The notes: generated by a model from the sequence alone, not told the origin. Positions 9,850-17,948 are shown, numbered from the stretch's first letter. The stretch is 64,000 nucleotides of DNA from Marinomonas atlantica (GCF_001639725.1 NZ_LTAW01000002.1:186001-250000); one strand, 5' to 3'. Numbers and translations are program-made.

Positions 9850-11181
9850 TTACAGTAATAACAATGTACCCAAGCCTAAGAAAGCGATGTAACCGGCAAT
9901 ATCCGTTACCGTTGTTAAAATTACAGAGCCTGATAAAGCTGGGTCGATTTTGAGTTTATCCAATACCACAGGGATTATGACGCCAGAAAGTGCAGCCATT
10001 AAGATATTAATAACGATAGCCAGTGCAATTACCAATCCGAGCAGTGGGTTTTGGAACCACCAAGAGACGACAGCCCCTATACTCAATGACCAAACAATGC
10101 CATTTAGGCCGCCCACTTGAAGTTCTTTCTTCAGTAGCGAGGCTAAGTTGGCACGGGTGATCTGCCCTAAGGCCAAACCACGAACAATCAGGGTTAATGT
10201 TTGACTGCCTGCAATACCGCCCATCGATGCCACGATTGGCATTAGAACAGCTAAGGCCACTACTTGCTCAAGTGTTGCTTCAAATAAGCCAATGAAAGCT
10301 GAGGCCATAAATGCGGTCAGTAGGTTGATGCCTAACCACAAACCACGTGAGGTAGCACTGCGTCGAACGGGTGAAAACAAATCAGAGTCTTCATCAAGGC
10401 CGGTGTTCGACATCTGTACGGCTTCTTGCTCTAAACGGCGGGCTTCTAAAGCATGGCCTGCATGAAAGCGACCCACTAATAAATGGTTTTCATCCAACAC
10501 AGGTAGTGCAGAGACCTCGCTTTTTTCAAGTAAATCTGCTGCTTTTATGACATCGGTTTGTGCTTCAAGAAACGGGTAATCCTCTTCCATTAATTCAGAG
10601 ACATGCTCATGGGGTTGTGCATTTAGAAGAGTTTTTAAGTGTACACACCCAACCCAGCGTCCTGTTCTGTTAACCAAATACATGGTGTTTGAATACGCTG
10701 CGGTGGTGCGGCGGAATAAACGCATGGCTTCTGATACGCGAATGGATTGTGTGGCGACCAATAGATCGTGATCGACCCAGCGACCGACTTCATCTTCTTC
10801 ATAGGTGACACCTTGGCGGTAGTAATCCTGTTGCTTGGCGTCCATCTTTTGCAGTGCAATGTCGATCATTGCATCGGGCAAAGAATCGGCTATTTCTAAT
10901 AGATCTTCTGCATCTACGTCTGAAAAGAGCTCTGCTATTTCAAATTCGTTTAATTCTTTTAATAGAAGTAAGCGTGATTCACCACGCATTTCTACCAAGA
11001 TATCTAACCGATTCGTCTGTTTAATGCTGTCCCAAACAAAGCGTCGTTGGGCGACTGGAATCGATTCCAGTGCAAGAGCGACATCATCGGGGGGCATCGA
11101 ACTGATGGCCTGATTAATGGCTGTAGTAGAAATGTTCTCTTGAGTGAGTAGTTCAATCAGTTCTGCGATCGGGTTGGACAC
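9850..11181 (-). CDS. mgtE: MgtE-type magnesium transporter
   Basis: 443 residues with the MgtE architecture: an N-terminal superhelical N domain (residues 1-130, rich in IADSLPDAMIDIAL-type repeats), two CBS domains (about 135-255, with the acidic residues that sense Mg2+), a connecting helix, and five C-terminal transmembrane helices including PIVASMGGIAGSQTLTLIVRG, the pore-lining segment. It imports Mg2+ down its gradient and is gated by cytosolic Mg2+. It lies 23 bases upstream of the mscS-like gene on the same strand and is probably co-transcribed with it. Confidence 0.93.
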   Translation of the reverse strand: MSNPIAELIELLTQENISTTAINQAISSMPPDDVALALESIPVAQRRFVWDSIKQTNRLDILVEMRGESRLLLLKELNEFEIAELFSDVDAEDLLEIADSLPDAMIDIALQKMDAKQQDYYRQGVTYEEDEVGRWVDHDLLVATQSIRVSEAMRLFRRTTAAYSNTMYLVNRTGRWVGCVHLKTLLNAQPHEHVSELMEEDYPFLEAQTDVIKAADLLEKSEVSALPVLDENHLLVGRFHAGHALEARRLEQEAVQMSNTGLDEDSDLFSPVRRSATSRGLWLGINLLTAFMASAFIGLFEATLEQVVALAVLMPIVASMGGIAGSQTLTLIVRGLALGQITRANLASLLKKELQVGGLNGIVWSLSIGAVVSWWFQNPLLGLVIALAIVINILMAALSGVIIPVVLDKLKIDPALSGSVILTTVTDIAGYIAFLGLGTLLLL

Positions 11182-11293
11182 GGGTTGGCCCCTTATACAT
11201 CTTTTTTAATGCTGTCAGTGTGAGTGAATTCATCTTTAGAATCAATCAGCTAAATGTCCATAAAACGTTGTATTTAGAGCGTTTTTAGGTGGT

Positions 11294-12001
11294 TTAAGTG
11301 TCATGCTCACTTATCACTGTTAATTGGTCAGCATTTCGTGGGCTATTTATGTAGCCAAGAGTCGCATTGGCGTGTTCGCGCATGATGCCTTCGGCACGAG
11401 TACCTAGGCCATTTACAATAGCATGGTACACATGGTGATGTTGCATGTGTGCAAATTCAAAGCGTTTGGCTTCACGCAACATATGTGCTTTATCGAATGC
11501 TAATGCGCTGGCGGAAGCAAAAGGCAAATGTTCGTTACGGCTTAATGCGGCATGGATGGCAGGATTATGGGAGGCTTCAATGACAATATCGTGAAAACGC
11601 TTGTTCATTTGTTGATATTGTTCAAGGTCGGACTCAGTCAATTCATCAACGGCTAAGATTCGATCGCCTTCTTCTAATAGTGCTGCTAAGGCTTTTTGTT
11701 GATCTTCGCTCATCCCTCGTTCCGCCGCTTGTCGAGCTGCCAAACCTTCCAGTACGCCACGCACTTCTACCGCACCAATGATTTCCTCGGTTGAGACAGA
11801 GCGCACTTCGTAACCACGACGGGGCAGCTTAGTAAGTAGGCCTTCTTGTTCTAAAGCACGAAAGGCAATGCGAACAGGGGTACGTGAAACCCCTAGTTTC
11901 TCTGATGTCGGGATTTCTGCCAAGCGCGCCCCCGCTTTTAATTCGCCTTCGAGGATCATTTGACGAAGAGAAGTGACAACATTCAATTGGGTCTTTTGCA
12001 T
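11294..12001 (-). CDS. vanR: VanR, GntR/FCD-family repressor of vanillate demethylase
   Basis: 235 residues: N-terminal winged helix (GARLAEIPTSEKLGVSRTPVRIAFRALEQEGLLTKLPRRGYEVR) and a C-terminal all-helical FCD effector domain with its metal/ligand histidines (NKRFHDIV, HHHVYHAI). It is divergent from vanAB, and the intergenic region has three copies of the palindrome ATTGGATCCAAT or a one- to two-base variant, the known operator of Caulobacter VanR. Vanillate is therefore the expected effector that relieves repression. One box lies 20 bases upstream of its own start codon, so autoregulation is likely. Confidence 0.88.
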   Translation of the reverse strand: MQKTQLNVVTSLRQMILEGELKAGARLAEIPTSEKLGVSRTPVRIAFRALEQEGLLTKLPRRGYEVRSVSTEEIIGAVEVRGVLEGLAARQAAERGMSEDQQKALAALLEEGDRILAVDELTESDLEQYQQMNKRFHDIVIEASHNPAIHAALSRNEHLPFASASALAFDKAHMLREAKRFEFAHMQHHHVYHAIVNGLGTRAEGIMREHANATLGYINSPRNADQLTVISEHDT

Positions 12002-12020
12002 AGCGTTAAGTTAATTCTTA

Positions 12021-12159
12021 ATTGGATCCAATATTATGCTTTAAACCAATTCATAAAGTAAAAGTATTACTTTATTTCGATTAATATCTATTTATTGGAT
12101 CCATTTATGCGTTTTTTTAATGAGTGTTACTCCCTAAATAGGACTATATTGGATCCATA
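12021..12159. promoter_or_regulatory. Three VanR operators in the vanR-vanA divergent region
   Basis: Boxes at 12021-12032 (ATTGGATCCAAT), 12094-12105 (ATTGGATCCATT) and 12148-12159 (ATTGGATCCATA). The third overlaps the best vanA -10 candidate, TATATT at 12145-12150, and the first lies at the vanR promoter/leader. The match to the published Caulobacter VanR operator is exact for the first box. Confidence 0.85.
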
Positions 12160-12190
12160 CAGAACAAAAATAAACAAATAGGAGATTTGT

Positions 12191-13279
12191 ATGGGCCAGC
12201 CAACTTTCCCAAAAAATACATGGTATGTCGCAGCGATGTCTGACGAAATCGGTACAGAGAAACCTTTGGGTCGCAAAGTCTGTGGCGAGAGCATCGCATT
12301 TTACCGTCCATCAGCCAGCGAAGTTGCCGCTGTGCGAGATTTTTGTCCTCACCGTGGTGCAGCCATGTCGCTAGGCTATGTAGAAGATGGCTTGTTGGTA
12401 TGTGGTTATCATGGTTTGAAAATGGGTGCTGACGGTGAAACGAAAGAAATGCCTTTGCAGCGTGTTCAAGGGTTCCCATGTATGAAATCGTTTGCAGTGG
12501 AAGAGCGTTACGGTTTTATTTGGGTGTGGCCAGGTGACCAAGACTTAGCTGACCCTAGTTTGATTCCTGTACAAGAGTGGGCTGATAGTTCTGAGTGGGC
12601 CTACGGTGGTGGTTTGTACCATATTCATTGTGATTATCGCTTAATGATCGATAATCTAATGGATTTGACCCACGAAACCTATGTGCACGCGTCTAGCATT
12701 GGTCAGAAAGAAATTGATGAATCACCAGTAGATACTACGGTTAACGGTGATGAGGTTATTACTAGTCGCACTATGGAAAGCATTAAAGCACCACCATTTT
12801 GGCAAGCAGCACTGGAAGCGAACGGTCTGCCAAAAGACGCGTCTGTCGATCGTTGGCAGCGCTGCCGTTTTACACCACCGTCTCATGTCATGATTGACGT
12901 AGGTGTCGCACTCGAAGGTCATGGTGGTTTTGATGCACCGTCAGAAAAGAAGGCTGGGAGCATTGTTGTCGACTTTATTACTCCTGAAACAGAAGACACG
13001 ATGTGGTACTTCTGGGGGATGGCACGTAATTTTAAAGCCGATGATCAGGCTTTAACAGACAATATTCGTGAAGGCCAAGGCGGCATTTTCCAAGAAGATT
13101 TAGAAGTACTAGAGCGTCAGCAAGCAAACTTAAAAGCGTTCCCTGATTACGATCTTCTGAAGCTAAATATTGATGCCGGTGGTGTGCAGTCTCGTCGCGT
13201 GATCGAGCGTATTATTAAAGCTGAAAATGCAAGCAAGATCGCGTCCAACGAAGTGCCATTACAAACGATCTCATTCTAA
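12191..13279 (+). CDS. vanA: Vanillate O-demethylase oxygenase subunit
   Basis: 362-residue Rieske non-heme iron oxygenase that converts vanillate to protocatechuate and formaldehyde with electrons from VanB. The Rieske 2Fe-2S ligands are CPHRG (residues about 47-51) and CGYHG (about 68-72). The mononuclear iron site is in NLMDLTHETYVHASSIG (about 156-172). RBS AGGAG is placed 6 bases before ATG 12191. The overall size and the DxxHxxxxH spacing match VanA. It is followed by vanB after 10 bases. The VanR boxes upstream predict vanillate induction. Confidence 0.93.
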   Translation: MGQPTFPKNTWYVAAMSDEIGTEKPLGRKVCGESIAFYRPSASEVAAVRDFCPHRGAAMSLGYVEDGLLVCGYHGLKMGADGETKEMPLQRVQGFPCMKSFAVEERYGFIWVWPGDQDLADPSLIPVQEWADSSEWAYGGGLYHIHCDYRLMIDNLMDLTHETYVHASSIGQKEIDESPVDTTVNGDEVITSRTMESIKAPPFWQAALEANGLPKDASVDRWQRCRFTPPSHVMIDVGVALEGHGGFDAPSEKKAGSIVVDFITPETEDTMWYFWGMARNFKADDQALTDNIREGQGGIFQEDLEVLERQQANLKAFPDYDLLKLNIDAGGVQSRRVIERIIKAENASKIASNEVPLQTISF

Positions 13280-13289
13280 GGCGATTATC

Positions 13290-14255
13290 ATGATTGAAGT
13301 CGTAGTATTAAATAAAGTGGATGAAGCTGCAGCAGTTGTGCGTTTGGTACTGGGTAAAGCTAATGATACGGCGCTGCCTGCATTTGAGGCGGGTGCCCAC
13401 ATAGACATCAGATTGCCAAGCGGCTTGATACGACAGTATTCGTTGTGCCGTTTGCAATCGGATCCACGCTATTATGAAATTGCGGTTTTAAAAGACCCGC
13501 AATCACGAGGTGGGTCTACAGAAGTACATGCTTTAACTATTGGGGATGTGGTTCAAGTCAGTGAACCTAAAAATCATTTTCCATTGCGCAGTAAAGAAGC
13601 CAAGTCCCTTCTGATCGCTGGGGGGATCGGTGTGACGCCATTGCTACCGATGGCGCAAACACTTCAATGTGCAGGCACGCCATTTGAGTTTCATTATTGT
13701 GGTAAGTCACCACGTACAGCAGCATTTAGTGACACTCTTAAACAAGCCTCGTTTGCTGATAAAATGCAGTTTCACTTTAGTGGTGAGCCGCAAACCTCTG
13801 GGCGTATGGATGTCCGTTCGGTTCTTAGTCAGCATGTTGCAGATTCCGATTTATATGTGTGTGGTCCTGCCGAGTTTATCTCTAGTGTATTAGAGCATGC
13901 GGAGGCATTGAATTGGCCTGAGGAAAAGCTGCATCGTGAATTCTTTGCCGCGCCTGCCTTGGATATTGATCAGGGTGATAATCATGCTTTCCAAGTGAAA
14001 GTCGCTAGTACCGGTCAAATGTTTGAGGTTGCTGCAAACCAATCCATTAGTGATGTCTTGGAAGAGCACGCTCTTTTTGTTCCAGTTTCATGTTGTGAAG
14101 GGGTTTGTGGTACCTGCTTAACGAACGTGATAAGTGGTGATATTGAGCATCGTGATGTGTTCTTAAGCAAACAAGAAAAAGCAGATGGCAAACAAATGCT
14201 GACCTGCTGCTCTCGCGCAAAAAATGCCGGCGATGTCATCGAACTGGACTTATAA
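13290..14255 (+). CDS. vanB: Vanillate O-demethylase reductase subunit
   Basis: 321-residue class IA oxidoreductase: an FMN-binding beta-barrel (RQYSLCRL, residues about 50-57), an NAD-binding domain (LLIAGGIGVTPLLPMAQTL, about 108-126), and a C-terminal plant-type 2Fe-2S ferredoxin with SCCEGVCGTCL and the fourth Cys in LTCCSR. It passes electrons from NADH to VanA. ATG 13290 was chosen because it aligns with the family; a longer frame opens at 13227 inside vanA. The gene is complete and is the last host gene before the prophage. Confidence 0.93.
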   Translation: MIEVVVLNKVDEAAAVVRLVLGKANDTALPAFEAGAHIDIRLPSGLIRQYSLCRLQSDPRYYEIAVLKDPQSRGGSTEVHALTIGDVVQVSEPKNHFPLRSKEAKSLLIAGGIGVTPLLPMAQTLQCAGTPFEFHYCGKSPRTAAFSDTLKQASFADKMQFHFSGEPQTSGRMDVRSVLSQHVADSDLYVCGPAEFISSVLEHAEALNWPEEKLHREFFAAPALDIDQGDNHAFQVKVASTGQMFEVAANQSISDVLEEHALFVPVSCCEGVCGTCLTNVISGDIEHRDVFLSKQEKADGKQMLTCCSRAKNAGDVIELDL

Positions 14256-14284
14256 ACGCATTCATCCTATTAGACTCTAACAAA

Positions 14285-14316
14285 GCGCTGGATTTAACTC
14301 CGGCGCTTATTGTTTA
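14285..14316 (+). terminator. Probable terminator of vanAB
   Basis: Stem AGCGCTGGA/TCCGGCGCT (one G-T pair) with a short loop, followed by TATTGTTTA, placed 30 bases after the vanB stop. The T-tract is imperfect. Confidence 0.5.
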
Positions 14317-14483
14317 GGCACTATACCGCTGTGTCGAATGCCCCCGTTGCATGGCGCGCAATATGACAATCATGTAGTATTGTGCGAGCTCAAAATACCT
14401 CCATTAATAATCCGTAAGGGAAAGTAGAGGAAACCATTGAGCTGACTATCAAAAAAGCTTCACATTTCAGTGGTTTAAAACTC
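14317..14483 (+). promoter_or_regulatory. Orphaned native leader and promoter region of trpG
   Basis: About 170 bases of host DNA between vanAB and the attL core with no gene. In the uninfected chromosome this would join directly to the trpG start codon, so it should hold the native trpG promoter and ribosome site. A hairpin-forming pair GCGCAATA/TATTGTGC lies at about 14358-14385. Promoter hexamers are not convincing by eye. Confidence 0.5.
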
Positions 14484-14504
14484 TATGGTTCTGATGATCG
14501 ATAA
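14484..14504. repeat. attL core (21-bp direct repeat, contains trpG start codon)
   Basis: The repeat begins TATGGTTCTG and ends ATCGATAA, and an identical copy is at 51178-51198. It includes ATG 14485, the native trpG start. On the phage side an inverted 7-bp pair, TGATGAT at 14492-14498 and ATCATCA at 14504-14510, flanks a 5-base spacer, as expected for core-type integrase binding sites. A cut-off reading frame of 22 codons (14485-14553) remains here. Confidence 0.9.
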
Positions 14505-14623
14505 TCATCATCGGGGTGTTTGGGGGTTCGGGAATGTCCGAGGTGGTATTTAAGTCATTGAATTTAAAGGGTTTGATTGTTCGGTGTCGTTCGCGTTAGT
14601 TCGTTGAAAGCCAAGTGACTAGC

Positions 14624-14642
14624 GGGTATGGTAGCGGGTATC
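14624..14642 (+). repeat. Left arm-type repeat GGGTATgGTAGcGGGTATC
   Basis: A 19-bp element, itself made of two GGGTAT half-repeats, that matches 51107-51125 at 17 of 19 bases in the same orientation. Its placement between attL core and int suggests an integrase arm-binding site. Confidence 0.6.
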
Positions 14643-14668
14643 GTTAAAACCAAGCAAGAGTACCCGAA

Positions 14669-15856
14669 ATGCTCACCGACCTTAAAGTTAAGTCTCTGAA
14701 GCCTAAAGAAAAGATGTACCGTGTTCGTGATGGCGACAAACTGTACATAGAAATTAAGCCAACGGGGCGTAAATTCTGGCGGGTGCGCTACAAGCTGCGT
14801 GGCAAGGAAAACGTCTACACCATCGGAGAATACCCGACTGTTTCACTATACGAGGCTCGCAACGAGCGCAACAGAATAGCGGAGCAGTTAGCTAAAGGTC
14901 TAAGTCCCAATATTGAAAAACGTGCTGACGCTATCAAAGCGCAATCCCAGTACGACAACACCTTCAAAGCCGTTGCACAAACCTACTTCGATAGAAACTT
15001 CAAAGCGAAAAGCGCGCATTACGCGAATCAATGGCAAACCGTCATGCGTGATGATGTTTTTCCGGTCATTGGTGATATGCCGATTGCTACAATCAAGGCG
15101 CCGTATTTACTTGAAATCATAGACCGCATCGAGGGGCGCAATGCTCCAACTGTTGCGATACTGGCCAGACAGTTTATGGGGCAAGTGTTCAAGTATGCGG
15201 GTTCTCGTTTGATGATCGAATCTGACCCAACCGTATTTTTATACGGTGCGCTCAAGCGTGGAAAAGTCCGACACAACCCGCCGATAGAGCGTGAAGACAT
15301 GCCTGTTTTCTTTGAAAAAATGGCCGACTACAACGGCTTTCCTGTCACCATTATTGCTGTCTACATCATGGCCCATATATTCGTCAGAACAAAAGAGCTA
15401 GTGTTGATGCGTTGGGATTGGATCAAAGACGACCTGATCATCTTTCCGGAAGATGTGATGAAGAAGGGAGCAAAGCATATTGTGCCAATCACGCCCCAGG
15501 TTCAACAAATGTTAGATGTATTAAACGAATACACAGGGCGCCGCGAATTAATGTTTCCAAACGTACGTGATTCAAAGCGATCAATGAGCAAAACCACCAT
15601 CAATGCCGTGATAGAGCGGCTGGGATTTGGTGGCTTGTTCAGTGGTCACGGTTTCAGGTCAACAGCATCGACACTTCTAAATGAAATGGGGTATCGTGAA
15701 GACCTGATAGAGAAACAGCTTTCACACCAAGAGCGAAAAGGCGAGCGCCGCGCATACAATCATGCGGAATACTTGGAAGAGAGAAAGGCTATGATGAAAG
15801 AATGGTCTAAGTTTCTTTTGCAGTTCAAACATGCTGACATTCTTAATGTCCAATAA
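14669..15856 (+). CDS. int: Phage tyrosine-recombinase integrase (P4-type, DUF4102 N-domain)
   Basis: 395 residues. The N-terminal DUF4102/arm-binding domain (KSLKPKEKMYRVRDGDKLYIEIKPTGRKFWRVRYKL) is followed by a SAM-like core-binding domain (about 95-190) and the catalytic domain: first Arg within IFVRTKELVLMRWDW, the HGFR box (about residue 328), a His in LSHQ, and the nucleophile Tyr in RRAYNHAEYLEER. P4-type integrases usually enter tRNA genes; here the flanking repeat puts the target in the 5' end of trpG. The gene lies 165 bases inside attL and reads inward, ending at a bidirectional terminator. Confidence 0.95.
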   Translation: MLTDLKVKSLKPKEKMYRVRDGDKLYIEIKPTGRKFWRVRYKLRGKENVYTIGEYPTVSLYEARNERNRIAEQLAKGLSPNIEKRADAIKAQSQYDNTFKAVAQTYFDRNFKAKSAHYANQWQTVMRDDVFPVIGDMPIATIKAPYLLEIIDRIEGRNAPTVAILARQFMGQVFKYAGSRLMIESDPTVFLYGALKRGKVRHNPPIEREDMPVFFEKMADYNGFPVTIIAVYIMAHIFVRTKELVLMRWDWIKDDLIIFPEDVMKKGAKHIVPITPQVQQMLDVLNEYTGRRELMFPNVRDSKRSMSKTTINAVIERLGFGGLFSGHGFRSTASTLLNEMGYREDLIEKQLSHQERKGERRAYNHAEYLEERKAMMKEWSKFLLQFKHADILNVQ

Positions 15857-15859
15857 AAA

Positions 15860-15889
15860 GGCCACCCCTTAGGGGTGGCCTGTTCTTTT
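15860..15889. terminator. Bidirectional terminator between int and the tiny minus-strand ORF
   Basis: Nine-bp stem GGCCACCCC/GGGGTGGCC with loop TTA. The plus strand reads into TGTTCTTTT and the minus strand into CTTTTTATT, the better tail of the two. It serves int and the convergent small gene. Confidence 0.85.
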
Positions 15890-15965
15890 ACTTGCTAAAG
15901 ATAGTGTTAAGAAGCTTTACAACTTCAATCGACAATTCCAGAACAAGGACAGCGATATCTCGCAT
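15888..15965 (-). CDS. Tiny hydrophobic peptide (25 aa), toxin-like
   Basis: Twenty-five codons encode a peptide beginning MRDIAVLVLELS, then IEVVKLLNTIFSK: one hydrophobic helix with a charged start and a lysine end, like the single-helix toxins of type I systems. GAGGTG stands 5 bases before the ATG. The bases GCACCT and AGGTGC (15968-15973 and 15983-15988) pair across a 9-base loop and bury that ribosome site. The gene has its own terminator immediately downstream. No homologue is recognised by eye, and such short frames arise by chance, but SD, hairpin and terminator together are unusual. A role as toxin, addiction or exclusion peptide is inference. Confidence 0.45.
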   Translation of the reverse strand: MRDIAVLVLELSIEVVKLLNTIFSK

Positions 15966-16277
15966 AAGCACCTCATTATCCTAGGTGCCGTCTGGGGAAT
16001 GTTTATCTGGCCTTCCAAACTCCAGCATCTACATATGGTGCAAAGCACACGACAGTTAAAAATCCCTTTTTGCCAGCTAGCTGTCAGACTAGGTTAGGGG
16101 TGTCTCCCCAAGCGAAAAATCGTTGGTTTGAGATTGTTTACCGTCTACACGGTAGTAATCTATTTAACTGTCGGCTGAGCCATTCAAACGTAAACGCTGC
16201 TATTCTATGTTATCGGCAAAGTTATGATCAATTGTTGATTGGATATGTTTGAAAAATGAGCGTAAAATCACCATTGT

Positions 16278-16356
16278 CTACGTATGGTGCATTGCGCACA
16301 TGATGTAAGACCGTCAATCTTGCATCACATGAAACCGCCTATTTGGCGGTTTTTTT
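16278..16356 (+). ncRNA. Candidate small RNA ending in an intrinsic terminator
   Basis: Downstream of the repeated CTACGTATGGTGCA element is a hairpin TGATGTAAGA/TCTTGCATCA (16301-16310 with 16318-16327, one G-T pair, 7-base loop). It is followed at once by the terminator stem AAACCGCC/GGCGGTTT and T7 (16332-16356). Two stems ending in a T-run with no upstream ORF fit a small RNA, or a terminated leader. The 5' end is a guess. Confidence 0.35.
16332..16356 (+). terminator. Intrinsic terminator with no upstream ORF
   Basis: Stem AAACCGCC/GGCGGTTT, 5-base loop TATTT, seven T residues. No plus-strand gene ends in the preceding 440 bases. Confidence 0.85.
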
Positions 16357-16448
16357 GTGCCTGTATTCTGCTAAAAAGGAATTGGCGCATTGCAAATGTG
16401 CTAACCTTTTTGCTCTAGCACTTATCATTAAATGTTGAGGGATTAACT

Positions 16449-17507
16449 GTGCTTTTAAGTCAGATACCCAGTTATACATATCCTTGTTTTGGAATGTGGC
16501 CAGTGCCATGGCTAGAAAAGCCAGGGCATTTTCTTATGTATGAACTTAAATGGAATGGAGAGAAATTACTCTGGATAAGCAGAACTGTTGAGTGCTCACA
16601 CAGTCCAGGACATGCTTGTGGTGATTCTTATGAAGACTACTTAGAAGCGGTCAAGGTAGCCAAGTCCCAGAATATTTGTATCGATTCAGTAGCCAATGGT
16701 CTAGATCTTCCTGATTCTGAAAAACAGTCTCTAATTTTGAAAGCTGAAAAAGCATTAATGGCTAAGCAAAGGCTGATGGATGAAGAGTACTTAATGCTTC
16801 AAGAGGCGAAAAAAAGGCGCGGTAATACAGAAATAGCAAAGGTTAATATCGCTTTGCATGAGCCTAGTCAGGTGATTTCAGATGCCCTATATGAAAAACT
16901 ACTAGAGTTTCCGTATGTATCCATTGTTCGACTTGCTAAGTACGGAATGACACTGTGCCAAGAAGAACCAAATGGGATTTGGTATTGTTGTAAGACGGAT
17001 AAGAAAACAGCTAAATATGCTTATCAGGAAAAAATTGCAAGAGGCTTTGGATATTCAGGAACGGATCACTGGGGAAAAACGAAAGCAGCGATAAGAAAAG
17101 ATTTGCTTCCTCGTGCAAATGAGTTGCTTCAGCTTGCAAGCGTTAAGCGAATGTTGGTGGACGCAGAAAGAGAGGGCAAAAAGATACTTTTAGTCGGAGA
17201 CTACGTTTTCTGGTTTGAGGAAGGTAACGGTGTCGGCTGGGTTATTAAAGAGTCTAATGGTGTTCCTAGTGAATCCAGCAAAAAGACTTTATGGAAAGAA
17301 GGGACAATAGTCTCTAAGAATCATGCAAGGATAGTTGTACTTCCCTACATAAAGGAAAACGGCCAGAAAGTAACTGGGCATACTAAGAATGCCCCTAATG
17401 ATGATCCTGCTAAGCCGAGACATCCTAGTGAATACGTAGAATTGCCATTCGAGATACTAGAGAGTGATCTAATGATAGGTTTGTTTGGCGAATTGCCTTA
17501 CGAATAA
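16449..17507 (+). CDS. Unknown protein (352 aa), prophage accessory gene
   Basis: Not recognised. It starts at GTG 16449 with GAGGG 8 bases upstream. It has no signal peptide or transmembrane helix. Visible features are aromatic and Cys residues near the N-terminus (YPCFGMWPVPW; SHSPGHACGD), a Lys/Glu-rich helical stretch (residues about 85-125) and a beta-rich second half with a DYVFWFEEGNGVGWVIK segment. It sits between int and the regulators, where P2-like phages carry non-essential cargo. The next gene follows after 30 bases and is probably co-transcribed. A defence, exclusion or host-modifying role is possible but not shown. Confidence 0.75.
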   Translation: MLLSQIPSYTYPCFGMWPVPWLEKPGHFLMYELKWNGEKLLWISRTVECSHSPGHACGDSYEDYLEAVKVAKSQNICIDSVANGLDLPDSEKQSLILKAEKALMAKQRLMDEEYLMLQEAKKRRGNTEIAKVNIALHEPSQVISDALYEKLLEFPYVSIVRLAKYGMTLCQEEPNGIWYCCKTDKKTAKYAYQEKIARGFGYSGTDHWGKTKAAIRKDLLPRANELLQLASVKRMLVDAEREGKKILLVGDYVFWFEEGNGVGWVIKESNGVPSESSKKTLWKEGTIVSKNHARIVVLPYIKENGQKVTGHTKNAPNDDPAKPRHPSEYVELPFEILESDLMIGLFGELPYE

Positions 17508-17537
17508 GTTAATGCCTCTTCTAAAGGATTATATTTT

Positions 17538-17876
17538 ATGAGACTCCAAGCATTCTATAACCGTTTGGTCTGGTTAGCAGATCATGCAACACTCGGTATG
17601 GACGATATGATGCTAACAGACTTCGAGTTTGGGCCATCTTGTACTAACTTATCCCAGATTAAAGCGTCAGATGATGGTGTGGAGTTGGTGTTCAAGAATG
17701 GCAAGACAGACATGAGGATTCAGGGAGCGCTTGAAATACTGGAGCCGCTTCTAGAAACCATCCCAACGGCCATGGTGGTCAGGATGTACAAAGGGGTATA
17801 TGTCCCGATAACGAAAGTGTACGAAGATGTACCTGTATTCATAATTGAGTGTTATGACCCGTACCCATCGCGTTAA
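17538..17876 (+). CDS. Unknown small acidic protein (112 aa), paired with the gene at 16449
   Basis: Not recognised. A soluble, acidic protein with alternating beta/alpha predicted by eye (LILEPLLETIPTAMVVRMYKGVYVPITKVYEDVPVFII) and no known motif. RBS AAAGGA lies 10 bases before ATG 17538, and the start is 30 bases after the preceding 352-residue gene. A terminator follows, so the two genes form a two-gene unit, as toxin/antitoxin or effector/immunity pairs do; that reading is speculative. Confidence 0.7.
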   Translation: MRLQAFYNRLVWLADHATLGMDDMMLTDFEFGPSCTNLSQIKASDDGVELVFKNGKTDMRIQGALEILEPLLETIPTAMVVRMYKGVYVPITKVYEDVPVFIIECYDPYPSR

Positions 17877-17924
17877 CATAAAGTTGTGTTGCAGTCAGGT
17901 CATCAACTTGCTGTCGTAGTAGGG

Positions 17925-17948
17925 AAACCGCTCTCGTAGCGGTTTTTT
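17925..17948 (+). terminator. Terminator of the two-gene accessory unit
   Basis: Stem AAACCGCT/AGCGGTTT with loop CTCGT and a run of T. It has the same AAACCGC...GCGGTTT core as the terminator at 16332. Confidence 0.9.

Larger units (their letters stand above)
15966..16448. other. About 480-base gene-poor region in the prophage left arm
   Basis: No convincing protein gene is present; a 60-codon frame at 16070-16252 has no RBS and a random-looking composition. The region contains a repeated element CTACRTATGGTGCA at 16029-16042 and 16278-16291, each followed by a GTGC...GCAC inverted pair, and a structured stretch with a terminator at its right end. It could hold a small RNA, the promoter of the tiny minus-strand gene, and the promoter of the gene at 16449. 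Confidence 0.6.

Noticed and set aside
14484-14504. tRNA gene as the prophage target
   Set aside because: The direct repeat does not fold as a tRNA end and lies in the trpG coding start; no tRNA is seen at either boundary.
16070-16252. 60-codon ORF in the prophage left arm
   Set aside because: No ribosome site and protein composition looks random; the region is better explained by RNA or regulatory elements.
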